From the NCBI RefSeq assembly GCF_963678635.1, contig NC_087071.1, positions 41,618,153 through 41,682,152 on the forward strand: DNA of 64,000 bases, given 5' to 3'. The stretch comes from Symsagittifera roscoffensis (Eukaryota > Xenacoelomorpha > Acoela > Convolutidae). Below are positions 42,301 through 53,238 of this stretch, piece by piece. The position numbers and the translations under genes are program-made. Positions within the stretch are counted from its first letter, which is position 1, and every line of letters begins with the position of its first letter. Under the pieces are notes generated by a model, which saw only the letters and a program-made list of their open reading frames with translations, searched no databases and had not been told where the DNA came from.

Positions 42301-43473
42301 TTTAGGACAATTTTTCGAGAGTCGGAACAAAAAAGTCCACAGTAAAAAACAGTGACGCTGTTTGTATTTCTGTAATATTTGGCGGAAAAAATTTTGAAAG
42401 AAAGTTGCGAGAATTCTGATCTAGGCAAAATCTTTTTCATCATTAATGATCCAAAGGAAAATATTGGTGTATCATCAAAACCCCAATTCTAATGCTTTTA
42501 TTAATCCGAAATGCTTTTGTTTTTCTTTTTCGAGAAAAGTAGTCTGTTTTTTTTCTAGTTGTTTGGACTAATTCAGAGTGAACTGAGCAAAAACAGATCG
42601 TATAAGGGTAAAACGGTTTTCAATTTGACTCTCAATTAAGTATTCTCGAAGAACGAAAAGTAACGGAGAAAAATTTGATAAACATTGGAAATTTTCTGTG
42701 TTTTGTCCCCTAGGAGCCAAAATGAAAATTTTAACAGTTCTACTTTCAGATTTTTGTAGCATTAGTATGACCAATGAGCGTTTATTAACGTTTGAATTGA
42801 TCGCTAGTTGAAACTGTCTAACAAGCACAGAAAAAGAAAAATTGTTTTTTTTCCAAGTTTCTAGAAAATAAATTTTAAAAAAAACGCGAATAAATTGATC
42901 AAGGTTATGGCCACAAGGGAAATTATCGAACCCTAAAAACTATACAAAAATTAATCGCGTTTTTCTATAAATTTTTGGATCAGTGAGTTCACGTCATCGT
43001 CTAGAAAAAATAGTTTCGCCCAGTTTTATCATAATTTTAAGTTCAAGTGAACCCATTCAATGGGTTGATTTTAATCAAGTTGCTTCGGTCGTATAGTTCA
43101 TACCACAAAGGTAGTTTTTGAAGTGTTATTTTGTATTTGTTAAACCACTGTTTAGATGAATTCAGGTGAGCCTGAAACGTTTTTTTTTAAATTTCGGAGC
43201 CGGAGTGGTTTGCAATTTAAACCAATTTTTTGGATTTAAAGCTTGTCATATTGCCTTCCGAGCCCCGAAATTTTAAAAACGTTAATCAAGGCTGAAGTAA
43301 CAAACTTAGTTATGACTTCAGAGCAGCAAAATTTGACAAATTGTAATAAAAATTTTGTCAAAATTGCTATTTCAGGTGTCTTAGTTGGTCTGAAAGAAAT
43401 TGACCAATAAAAAAGACCTTTCATATCTTTCCTGGTAAAATGAAACAAAAATCAATTTGACTGAAACTTCAAA

Positions 43474-43632
43474 TACTTAAAATATTTGCTGCAATTTTTT
43501 ATCCGTCGAAAATTAAACAATAGGAGTTTTGATGAAAGTTACTTTCAACAAGTCTTTTCACAAGTAACTTTCATCAAAACTCCTATTGTTTAATTTTCGA
43601 CGGATAAAAAATTGCAGCAAATATTTTAAGTA
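43474..43632. repeat. Perfect 70-bp inverted repeat with 19-nt spacer
   Basis: Left arm 43474-43543 and right arm 43563-43632 are exact reverse complements, as read base by base. It is followed by three to four iterations of taactattgttta up to about 43682. DNA or RNA from here would form a 70-bp hairpin. Confidence 0.95.
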
Positions 43633-44099
43633 ACTATTGTTTAAGGTTACTATTGTTTAAATATCAGTAACTATTGTTTAAAAATATAAGTGACTCCTTC
43701 TTAAAAATTCGGCCGGTGACGACATTTAGAAAGTCAATTGTCTGCAGTTGTTGCAGAGACAGTGAACAACCCAGGTGCGGAACAGTTATGGTTGTATTTG
43801 GATGGAAATTGAATCCAAAAATGATTTAGCTGTCTGTTTTTTAGAGCATCGGGTGAAAAAATCTGCTGTTGTCCCTGAAGAGCTTTGCCAAGCGGTATTT
43901 TCTGTAACATACCAAAAATTCGCTCTTGCTTTTTTCTAGACAGTTCCGGGGTTATCCAAAATTTTGCCTCCTCTGGCAGAGATGGACACGAAGCTCTGCT
44001 AATCGGGCTGGTACCGGTCTAAAAATGTTGTTCATCTCGATATATAAGGACAGTGTGGTAGCAATTTGAGCTGGTCTAGCACTTGGTGTAAAGTAGATC

Positions 44100-47000
44100 A
44101 GTGTAACTTATAATCCAGTTAGTTGCTTTGCGTTGAATTAATTCCAGAGCCTTGGTACTTGTCTTGTCCGCAAACTGTGATGCACTTGCTCACGTTTTTT
44201 GGGCAATACCATTGATGTAATTCAGTTTTTGCTGGGTCAAGTAGGTTGGATGAAGATGATTTGAGCATGTACAGGACTGACAGCGACTTCCGACTTGTCT
44301 CGTTTATTAAGCCCCAGGAACAGTTTCTTGATATTTTAATAAAATTTTCTCGAGCAATAATACACTGAATTTGTGTTTCTCTAGTGTTGGCGCGTGCAGA
44401 TTTGTTGTGTGAACGCAATAAAATGACTTTTTCCAAAGAGTTTTGGCTCCATGGAGTTTGCCTTGCACCAGTCTTTCACCTTGTCGAGATCCTGTTGAAG
44501 CTTACATACTTCACCAATCACCCAATTGTATGAATGCTCAGCATTTTGATCTCAAGTGTAAAGCTGAAAGCTTGAATTTTAGAGCCATTTAGGATGTCGA
44601 GCACGTAGATGACCTAGAGTAGTGGTCCCAAGAGAGAATCTTGAGGCACCCCACTGAACACGAGGAGAAGGAAGGACTTGAAACTATTGACACGGACAAA
44701 CTGTTGGCCATTTGAGAGATAGCCAGAAACTTTCCTTATAAACTGGTGTCGCGACATTTGGTCAGAACTATGGTGTGGTCAATAGTGTCGAAGACTTTGG
44801 CCAAGTCCAGGTACACTGCATCGACTGCACTGCCTTTCGTGTCTATGCATTTGTAGATATGGCACAGCAACTGATTAGCTTATTGGTCGCAACTTGCGTC
44901 TTTGGAATATGAATCGAGAGGCTGGTATCAGCGGAGCAAAATACTTGTATAGAGGATCGAATATGCTTTTTCCAAACACCTGCATTTTCCAAACACCTGC
45001 ATTTTCCGATAATACACCGACTTCGTGTTCCCCTAGTGTTGGCGCGTGCAGTTTTGATGTGTAAACGTGATAAAATGACTTTTTCCAAAAAGTTTTTGCT
45101 TCATGGAGTTTCCCTTGCACCAGTCTTTCACCTTGTCGAAATCATCTCGAAGTTTAATTAACTCACCAATCGGCCACTCGGATGAAAGCTCAGCAGTTTG
45201 ATATCAAGTGGAAAGCTGAAAGCTTGAAATTTAGTGCTATTTAGGATGTCGAGCACGTAGATGACTAACAGTAGTGGTCCCAAGAGAGAATCTTGAGGCA
45301 CCCCACTGAACCCGAGGAGAAGGAAGGACTTGAAACTATTGACACGGACAAACTGTTGGCCATTTGAGAGATAGCCAGAAACTTTCCTTATAAACTGATG
45401 TCGCGACTTTTGGTCAGAACTTATGGTGTGGTCAATAGTGTCGAAGACTTTGGCCAAGTCCAGGTACACTGCATCGACTGCACTGCCTTTCGTGTCTATG
45501 CATTTGTAGACATGGCCCAGCAACTGATTAGCTTATTGGTCGCAATTTGCGTCTTTGGAATACGAATCGAGAGGCTGGTATTAGCGGATCAAAATACTTG
45601 TATAGAGGATCAAATATGCATTTTCCAAACACCTTCGATATTGATTAATATTGCTATTTAGGATATCGAGCACGTAGATGACTTAGAGTATTGGTCCCAA
45701 GGAGAATCTTTAGGCACCCCACTGAAAACGAGGAGAAGAAAGGGCTTGAAACTAATGACATGGACAAACTGTTGGCGATTTGAGAGATAGCCAGAAATTT
45801 TCCTCCTAAACTGATGTCGCGAAATTTGGTCAGAACTATTTTGTGGTCAATAGTATCGAAGACTTTGGCCAAGTCCAGGTACACTGCATCTACTGCACTG
45901 CCTTTCGTGTCTATACATTTGTAGACATGGCTCAGCAACTGATTAGCTTATTGGTCGCAATTTGCGTCTTTGGAATATGAATCGAGAGGCTGGTATCAGC
46001 GGAGCAAACTACTTGTATAGAGGATCGAATATGCATTTTCCAAACACCTGCACTTTCCAAACACCTGCATTTTCCAATAAAACACTGACTTCGTGTTCCC
46101 CTAGTGTTGGCGCGTGCAGGTTTGATGTGTAATTATGATAAAATGACTTTTTCCAAAGAGTTTTTGCTCCATGGAGTTTCCCTTGCACCCGTCTTTCACA
46201 TTGTAGAACTCATCTTGAAGTTTAATTAACTCACCAATCGGCCACTCGGATGAAAGCTCAGCAGTTTGATATCAAGTGGAAAGCTGAACGCTTGAATTTT
46301 AGAGCTATTTAGGATGTCGAGCACGTAGATGACTAACAGTAGTGGTCCCAAGAGAGAATCTTGAGGCACCCCACTGAACACGAGGAGAAGGAAGGACTTG
46401 AAACTATTGACACGGACAAACTGTTGGCGATTTGAGAGATAGCCAGAAAATTTCCTCCTAAACTGATGTCGCGAAATTTGGTCAGAACTATTTTGTGGTC
46501 AATAGTGTCGAAGACTTTGGCCAAGTCCAGGTACACTGCATCTACTGCACTGCCTTTCGTGTCTATACATTAGTAGACATGGCTCAGCAACTGATTAGCT
46601 TATTGGTCGCAATTTGCGTCTTTGGAATATGAATCGAGAGGCTGGTATCAGCGGAGAAAACTACTTGTATAGAGGATCGAATATGCATTTTCCAAACACC
46701 TGCATTTTCCAAACACCTGCATTTTCCAATAAAACACTGACTTCGTGTTCCCCTAGTGTTGGCGCGTGCAGGTTTGATGTGTAAACGTGATAAAATGACT
46801 TTTTCCAAAAAGTTTTTGCTTCATGGAGTTTCCCTTGCACCAGTCTTTCACCTTGTCGAAATCATCTCGAAGTTTAATTAACTCACCAATCGGCCACTCG
46901 GATGAAAGCTCAGCAGTTTGATATCAAGTGGAAAGCTGAAAGCTTGAAATTTAGTGCTATTTAGGATGTCGAGCACATAGATGACTAACAGTAGTGGTCC

Positions 47001-47667
47001 CAAGAGAGAATCTTGAGGCACCCCACTGAACACGAGGAGAAGGAAGGACTTGAAACTATTGACACGGACAAACTGTTGGCGATTTGAGAGATAGCCAGAA
47101 ATTTTCCTCCTAAACTGATGTCGCGAAATTTGGTCAGAACTATGATGTGGTCAATAGTGTCGAAGACTTTGGCCAAGTCCAGGTACACTGCATCTACTGC
47201 ACTGCCTTTCGTGTCTATGCACTTGTAGACATGGCCCAGCAACTGATTAGCTTATTGGTCTCAATTTGCGTCTTTGGAATATGAATCGAGAGGCTGGTAT
47301 CAGCGGAGCAAAATAACTGTATAGAGAATCGAATATGCATTTTCCAAACACTTGCATTTTCCGAACACCTGCATTTTCCAATAATACACCGACTTCGTGT
47401 TCCCCTAGTGTTGGCGCGTGCAGGTTTGATGTGTAAACTGATAAAATGACATTTTCCAAAGAGTTTTTGCTTCATGGAGTTTCCCTTGCACCAGTCTTTC
47501 ACCTTGTCGAAATCATCTCGAAGTTTAATTAACTCACCAATCGGCCACTCGGATGAAAGCTCAGCAGTTTGATATCAAGTGGAAAGCTGAAAGCTTGAAA
47601 TTTAGTGCTATTTAGGGTGTCGAGTACGTAGATGACTAACAGTAGTGGTCCCAAGAGAGAATCTTGT
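44100..47667 (-). repeat. 652-bp tandem array of a LINE RT segment
   Basis: The same marker sequence recurs at 44871, 45524, 45939, 46591 and 47243: steps of 653, 415, 652 and 652 bp. Each unit encodes YLDLAKVFDTIDH, an SLSVSIVSS/QQFVRVNS segment, SGVPQDSLLGPLL-like sequence and DWCKGNSM, all RT palm motifs. One unit has an internal deletion of about 237 bp. In the units the catalytic F-A-D-D position reads F-P-L-D or F-T-L-E. Confidence 0.93.
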
Positions 47668-47808
47668 AGTTAGCAGAGTTAGCAGTATGAATAGTCGATA
47701 GTTTTTCACGAACATTTTGTCTCCTTTTTCATGGAACGGTTTGACTTTTCTAATTTTTCTTGACGCTGGGAACAAGCATGTAAGCTTGATGGTGCTAAAG
47801 CTCCTCAT
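47608..47808 (-). pseudogene. LINE reverse transcriptase, early motif
   Basis: Contains KPFHEKGDKMFVKNYRLFILLTLL, the K-x-G-D-x..NYRPISL motif that opens LINE RT domains. It adjoins the right end of the RT tandem array. Confidence 0.8.
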
Positions 47809-47855
47809 CCATAGAAATACCGTTGGATAATTCTTGGGGCAGCGAACTGTTTGAG

Positions 47856-48620
47856 TTATTTGAACAGACCCGTGGTTTTGTGTGAGTTGGCCAGTTCGGA
47901 TTCGTATCTAACCGTGTCGCAATGTAGCTCTTCTTCTATCGTTTTGGTTAGCTGGGTTATCTTTGATGTGCTTCTATTGGTAATTTCGCGCAGTTTTTTT
48001 TCAGCAGTCTGTTTAGTTTTGATCGGGTGTGAGCCAGTCTGGGACAACCAGAAGGATTACACGGTCTGAGTTAGGATTGCCAGAGGTAGCAAGCTGTTTA
48101 GCCATTTGTATCATTCATCCACTAGGGTGGTCGTATATAACCATCATATGCCTATGAACGGGGACAATTCGATGATTTCGCTCAGGGATAGGTAACTGGC
48201 GCGACAGAACATGAGGGTAATGTCACTGCGCTCCTTGGGTTCCAGGGTTTGACGGTTAGCAATGGTTGTTTTCACTGTAGTGATCGGAGGCTGCGGCGCC
48301 ATCGATTCGGTGAGAGTAGGTGACTATTTCCTCTACGTGTACGTTGAGGATAAAATCGGTGCTCGTCAGGAATAGGTCGAGGAGGCGGTGGTTTGTGGTC
48401 GAATTCAAGTCTACTAAATCGCAAAGGTCGGCAACGATCAACATGTTAGCCATAGCATGTTCATAGTCGTTTTCTAACGAGTAGGTGTGCCAGATTATCC
48501 CGTGCCAGTTGATCCTGTGTCAGAACAACGCGAACGCAACCGGTCTTACTGAAATTTCTACACATGTCGGACAGGACTTGAGTTGACTTCAGCTATTACT
48601 TCAACTTAAGTCTTTTTTTT
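47856..48620 (-). pseudogene. LINE endonuclease C-terminal half and linker
   Basis: The minus strand at about 48520 reads INWHGIIWHT, corresponding to the G-D-F-N-x-x-x-I-x-W motif of LINE AP endonucleases (GDF is damaged). It continues with CDLVDLNSTTNHRLLDLFLTS and ends with SDHYSE, the catalytic S-D-H. The linker has KKLREITNR and similar basic helices. Confidence 0.85.
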
Positions 48621-49500
48621 TGTATATTTCGAGTGATCGGATTTATTCCGCTTTCGATGAGCACGCGCCTCTTCTTCAGTAGCGCAGTCTCCCATTTCAG
48701 CACTGCGGTTGTTAGCGCATGCGATAGTTGGATGGGTTTGGGCGAGTCTTTGAACTACGGAGCCCGTGCGAGTGTTTTTCGGTTTCCCATGCTTTCTCGA
48801 GTGTCACCAAGAGCATCCGTGGGCAAACAAGGTGCCTCGGTTTGTTATATTTACCTAGTCATCGAGTATTGTGGACCCTTGCTCCGGTTACCCCTATGAA
48901 AGAAATAACATTTTGCACTTCGGTGTCTTCTTAGTCTGTAATCTTGATTGTGACCTCATTTGACGAAGATTGCGATATTTCGGGATTATCATCGCTTGAT
49001 TACATGTGGGTTACACAGAGAGGTTGATATTTTTTAGTACGTCGGTGGGGGTTGACTGTATTTTTTGCACTCAGTGTAATGATACTCAGTTGCTTCATTG
49101 ATGAAATCTCTCAGCATATCTTGTAGTTGTTGATAGCGGATGACTTGGTTACAATTTCCTTGTTTCGTAACCGCAGTTGGGACAGTGTTTCGCAAAGTAG
49201 GCACTGACTATTTTTTCCTCTCTTGAACTCAAAAAGTCTATTTTGTTGCTTATCTCGCATAGTTCTGCTGTGGTTGAATAGAAGTCACGATTGTACGGTA
49301 GCATTTCCGGGTAGTCTGCCGGGTTTGGAGGATGTCGCTGTTGTGCTCTATCAGATAAACCGAAAAGTTAGAATTTGGGGGTGTAAAGTTCGGACGCAAG
49401 GGTGTCTATCGGGTTTAGCTCAGGCAAAGGTGTACACTCAAAGACACACCTGATTAGAGAACACTGTTTCGATGTGACACCGCATGTGTATCTCAGGGTT
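48621..49500 (-). pseudogene. Probable LINE 5' region
   Basis: On the minus strand there are open pieces such as SNKIDFLSSREEKIVSAYF followed by KHCPNCGYETRK (a CxxC pair). They look like decayed coding sequence but I cannot assign a domain. Counted with the LINE by position only. Confidence 0.4.
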
Positions 49501-50034
49501 TATCTTTACAATGAGTCTAAGCCTTTACAAATCTCGAAGTGCAAAAAGCCCAAAAAACCAGTAATTTAATAGTAGAAGAATGTCGGATACGAATTGAGGA
49601 GGTGCTTGGCCGTCGTAGAGTTGGTCTTGCTGTCATTACAGAATAAGCTTCTATGGTCCACCAGAGGAGAATGTTAGCGTCACAGAGTAGCCATTCGAAA
49701 TGAGACTATTTGATAAACTTATCACAACAGTGGCATTTGTTTAGTCGGTGGGGGCTTGCTGGATCATAAGTTTGATCAAATGGGAGTATTGTTTTCTCAA
49801 ATACTCAGTTGAAGGTTTGAAAAAAAAAGTTTTAAAATCGTTTCCTCACCTCAGGTAATAAAATTAGGTGAAAACCAACACCGTGCCTAAATTAGATATT
49901 ACTCATTTTTTGACAAAATTTAATTACCAGCAATTAAAACGTTTTATCAACCAGTTGTCAGTATTTTCTAAGTTAATTAGTCACCATTTAAACAGCTATT
50001 TCTGGACAAATTTTTTGTTGATGTCGCCTTTTAG

Positions 50035-50176
50035 GCATCCCAACTCGACAATTCTGGAAACTGATTCGGAGGATGAGGTGAAAGAGTTGCGTATTACTTT
50101 CCCCCACCTTGACTCTCGCCCTTTGTGGATAGGAGTAACCAAACAGAGAGACTTGAACGGAAGATACGAGAAAGAG
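50035..50176 (+). CDS. CTLD3 exon b
   Basis: Acceptor ccttttag, donor GAG/gtacga. Phase 2 entry completes the Leu codon of exon a. Encodes HPNSTILETDSEDEVKEL and RPLWIGVTKQRDLNGRYEKE, with the W-I-G core. Leaves in phase 0. Separated from exon a by a 9.4-kb intron carrying the LINE array. Confidence 0.85.
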
Positions 50177-50449
50177 GTACGAAATTAAAGTTTGGCACTC
50201 TTTTTTGGCAGAAAGTCGAAATGACGGAGTAGCAGAATGACATAAAAATGCCATACCCGCGTCTTCGAGCGCCCGAAGTTTTGAAAGCATTTGCCGCCCA
50301 CATTGTACCGACTTGGTTACATGCTTTTCAAATAAAAGCCCCTCAATTATTGTTTTTTGAGACAATATAGTTTTACCAAAAGGTTTTTGTCTCAGTTATT
50401 TATTTTGATCAACAAAAGCCCATGAGATTACTGTTCGGTTTTTTATATC

Positions 50450-50499
50450 TTTTTTTATTATGGGGGACTTCTAATTAGAAGTCCCCCATAATAAAAAAA
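50450..50499. repeat. Perfect 50-bp palindrome
   Basis: No spacer; centre at CTAATTAG. Each half is 25 nt and includes GGGGGACTTC or its complement, ending in a T or A run. It lies in the intron after CTLD3 exon b. Confidence 0.95.
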
Positions 50500-50676
50500 A
50501 TGTGCAACCATACGTGCAACCATATGGAAAATGTTATTTTAAAGTAAAAATACGCCGGCAATTTTTCATGGCTTCCATGGAACTATGCATGGTGCGACGT
50601 AGTGTTGCACGTTTTAGCGAACCCGGGCTAAAACACGTTTAAATGTCAATGCTTCCCCAATGCGTTTTGATTGATG

Positions 50677-50745
50677 CCCGGGTTGACTAAAGCTGCTTGT
50701 CATTAAAATCTCATATATGGCCCAATAAAATTCATACATTCAAAA
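50677..50745. repeat. One-ended MITE-like fragment
   Basis: gcccgggttgactaaagc, then cttgtcat and atatggccc, match the left terminus of the CCCGGGTTGACC family. The nearest opposite end is 52390-52470, but host exons lie between, so these are probably separate remnants. Confidence 0.5.
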
Positions 50746-50864
50746 AATGTCGTCCCGAGTCGAGATTTTTCTTCTAGGTTGAAGCAAGATTTGAGACGAT
50801 TTTTTTTAGACGATTGAGCTCAAAATGTTGCCTGAAACTGAGCAGTTTGAGCGGTTTTCAGTTT

Positions 50865-51115
50865 GGGTGGGTTTTTTTTCTTCAGAAAGTTTTCGACTTT
50901 TTATCTAGCCATTTTTGACGGAGTTTTTCTATGTCATTCAAAAACTACTGAAGTCCCGAGCTTAAATTTGAAAAGATATTTCAATCCTTGATCATTTTTT
51001 GTAAAGTTATGGGGGTTTAAAGATAGCAATTTTCGCCAATTTGGGACAACTAACGCGCGATGCATTTCGCGCTGTTAACGTATAAGCTGATATTTAATTG
51101 TTCCGAAGTTTGAAG
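50865..51115 (+). repeat. Dispersed hairpin-ended repeat, copy D (left part only)
   Basis: Shares the segment from gggtgggttttttttctt through ttgggacaactaacgcgcg with copy B; the terminal hairpin part is missing. Confidence 0.65.
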
Positions 51116-51496
51116 AAAACGGAATTTTTAAGCTCGGTGTGTTTTTTTCTGTAAACTTTCGCCGATCGAAATACGAGTTTCAAAAAAAAATTATACCCCA
51201 TTGAAGATATTGACTTCGTAAGTTCAACGGCTAGCTTGACTTCCATTCTAAGTTTCTCATCAGACAAAAAACTAGCAAATGTTGTACAAGTTTACGGAAC
51301 TTCTTCTATAGAGAAACGATCAGCAAAGGAGCTGTTAAAACATTTTAGACACTTTCAAACTTCAATTTTGAACGTTTTCGCCTCTATTTTTTGCTTGCCG
51401 AGTTATATAAGTTTCATTGGCACCATTAAAAACAAAGATACAATATCGTATCATGTCGGTGTTAAATTGGTTCTTAGCCACCAATAGCCTTTTTAG

Positions 51497-51602
51497 TTCA
51501 CCAAACTGTCCACTGGATTACCTGTTGACCAGGTGGATTGGATCTGGAGCTACGAGCAGCCGGACAACATCAATGGTTCCCAGAGCTGTATAACCACTGA
51601 TG
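51497..51602 (+). CDS. CTLD3 exon c
   Basis: Acceptor tttttag, phase 0. Encodes VDWIWSYEQPDNINGSQSC: W...W...QPDN is the ligand-loop region of CTLDs (related to the QPD/EPN motif that sets sugar preference), followed by the second conserved cysteine. Donor GATG/gtgcgt, phase 1. Confidence 0.85.
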
Positions 51603-51688
51603 GTGCGTACTTTGCATTGCGGGTTTCATTTAGGCATCTTTTTTGCGAAGTTGGAACTCAACGTTTTGATTATGCCTATCAATTGCAG

Positions 51689-51834
51689 GCATGTCGGAAT
51701 GCACACCGGACCTTGTCACAAACGTCATGTTTTTTGTGCGACAAATAAAGTCAGAACTATTTTGCTGGAATAAGACTAAAACCCAAAGAACAGATCCCGA
51801 CTCAGAGCGACTTGAATATTTTGTTGCGACTTAA
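51689..51834 (+). CDS. CTLD3 terminal exon d (best of several readings)
   Basis: Acceptor aattgcag at 51688 gives phase 1, an 86-nt intron, a Cys at the third-cysteine position (GMSEC), then a hydrophobic strand without the final Cys and TAA at 51832-51834. Two rivals exist: unspliced read-through, which keeps the frame and ends ...TSCFLCDK at 51748, and a 31-nt intron ending at 51633, which gives GPCHKRHVFC with both last cysteines. RNA is needed to choose. Confidence 0.5.
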
Positions 51835-53238
51835 CGAGACGTATTATTTAGTTAAGTCCAAGATTTGATCATTAATAAGCTCGAATGAAGAAAACTAGAC
51901 AACGTAAGTTTTTCACGTCATATTTTGTGGTGAAATGCGTCAAGAACTTAGAAATATAAAATTTATTGGATTGAGATTTCACATATTGAGTTGCTATGTG
52001 AAACTTTTTTATTGTAATTAAAAATGTTTTATTGCATGAAAGATTTGAAAAAAGTTAGCTGCAAAAAGATCATAACAATATCAGAAAGTTTTAAAGTTTA
52101 AGTTATTTTTTAAAAATGAAAGTGTACATAAGAAAGGAGAAAATAATTTTTTTTTCCATTAATTTTTTGACGATATCTTTTTTGAAAATTTGCAGGGCGT
52201 TTCAATAGGATGGACGATGTCAGTTGCGATTACAAGGAGAGCAGGGGTTGTCACTTATTAATTAAACAAAAAAAGGCAATCTTAAGTGATTGTTCACTCA
52301 GATGAAAATGATTCGACTAACATGAAAATTGTAATATAAGAAATTAGTTTTCATCTTTTTTTCAAGCAATTTTCGAAATTATACGAAAATTGTATGACAA
52401 GATTTTTTCCATACATTTGATGGAAGGAATTGTTTGATTAGCATTTTGGCGTATGGAGGTCACCACGGGTGATTCTCACTAATGGAACCGAACCCTTAGG
52501 AGGACCATGTTTTCTGACTAATTTTCCATGTTTATAGATGAATCAGCTAGCATGGAAAATAGGCATAAAAAACTGAAAACATTTTCGCGGTTTAAAATGA
52601 GCAATTGGCTGGTAAAAAAAGATACTAAAATTGATAATAAGAAAAGTAAAATTATTATTGAATTTCGGCCTTTTTTCCTCGTTTAACCATGTTGACGTTC
52701 AAATAGAAAAGACTAACTAGACCAAATTGCAAAGGGAAAAGCAATAGAAAACGAGATAAAAAAGATCTTTGGTTCAAAACTTTTGGTTCTTGTGTTTCAC
52801 GCCAAAAATAAAACGGAACAAATATAAAGCAATTAGAGAGCAGAAAAAAAGTCAGATGGGAAAAATGCTTGGCATACAATTTCATAGTAAGGAAAAAATG
52901 AATATCATAAATTTCCTTTGAATGAAAAAAAAACAATAAGCATGCTATCTTCATTAAATTTTTCATACTTCATGGAATTGTATGGAATTGTAGGATAAAC
53001 ACTCTGTGTCAAACTGTGTTTCAAACAAATTAAAGCCCTGCGTCAAAAAATGGGTTATGGATATTGCGTTTAATTTGAAAAGCGTTTTTAAACTCGAAAT
53101 TGAATGTCATATTTTTGTGCCATCCCCTCAAGGAAACTCCTCATGCAATTTGCCAAGTCGTCATACCTTTCTGAAACTTCTACAAAACAGACACTGTCTA
53201 TTTAATCTCAACTCAGAAAAGAGGGATAATCGGTAGTA
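51835..53238. other. No gene; MITE-like remnants
   Basis: Remnants at 52380-52470 (ends gcgtatggaggtcaccacggg, the inverted terminus) and 52855-52995 (tgcttggcatacaattt and atggaattgtatggaattg modules). Otherwise AT-rich without coding signal. Confidence 0.5.

Larger units (their letters stand above)
40628..44100. other. Intron between CTLD3 exons a and b, left part
   Basis: AT-rich and without exons. It holds a degenerate hairpin-repeat copy (42070-42300) and a long inverted repeat (43474-43632), listed separately. Confidence 0.5.
44100..49500 (-). mobile_element. Decayed non-LTR retrotransposon (LINE) with endonuclease and RT
   Basis: Read right to left: possible ORF1 or endonuclease N-terminal debris (49500-48620), AP-endonuclease-type C-terminal half (about 48540-48256), linker (48047-47856), early RT motif (47808-47608), then the RT palm region amplified as a tandem array (47667-44100). 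The order EN-RT is that of Jockey/CR1-like LINEs. No 3' tail was found. All parts are broken. Confidence 0.85.
14358..51834 (+). other. Host gene: tandem C-type lectin-like domain protein (3 CTLDs, about 37 kb)
   Basis: Ten exon candidates with splice signals fall into three repeats of the CTLD pattern: Cys-rich N-terminal exon, middle exon ending near W-I/L-G, C-terminal exon with the last cysteines. CTLD1: 14358-14484, 14667-14835, 25663-25801. CTLD2: 34069-34220, 35883-36096, 37165-37443. CTLD3: 40495-40627, 50035-50176, 51497-51602, 51689-51834. Introns that join domains are phase 1 on both sides (25801/34069 and 37443/40495), as expected for shuffled extracellular modules. First exon, signal peptide and perhaps earlier domains are not found and may lie upstream or in the gap. 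Some internal junctions do not match in phase, so small exons may be missing or the gene may be damaged. Ligand unknown; a secreted or surface role is inferred only from the domain class. Confidence 0.75.

Noticed and set aside
50677-52470. One 1.8-kb MITE-like element with both termini
   Set aside because: It would enclose two lectin exons and another repeat; two separate fragments are simpler.
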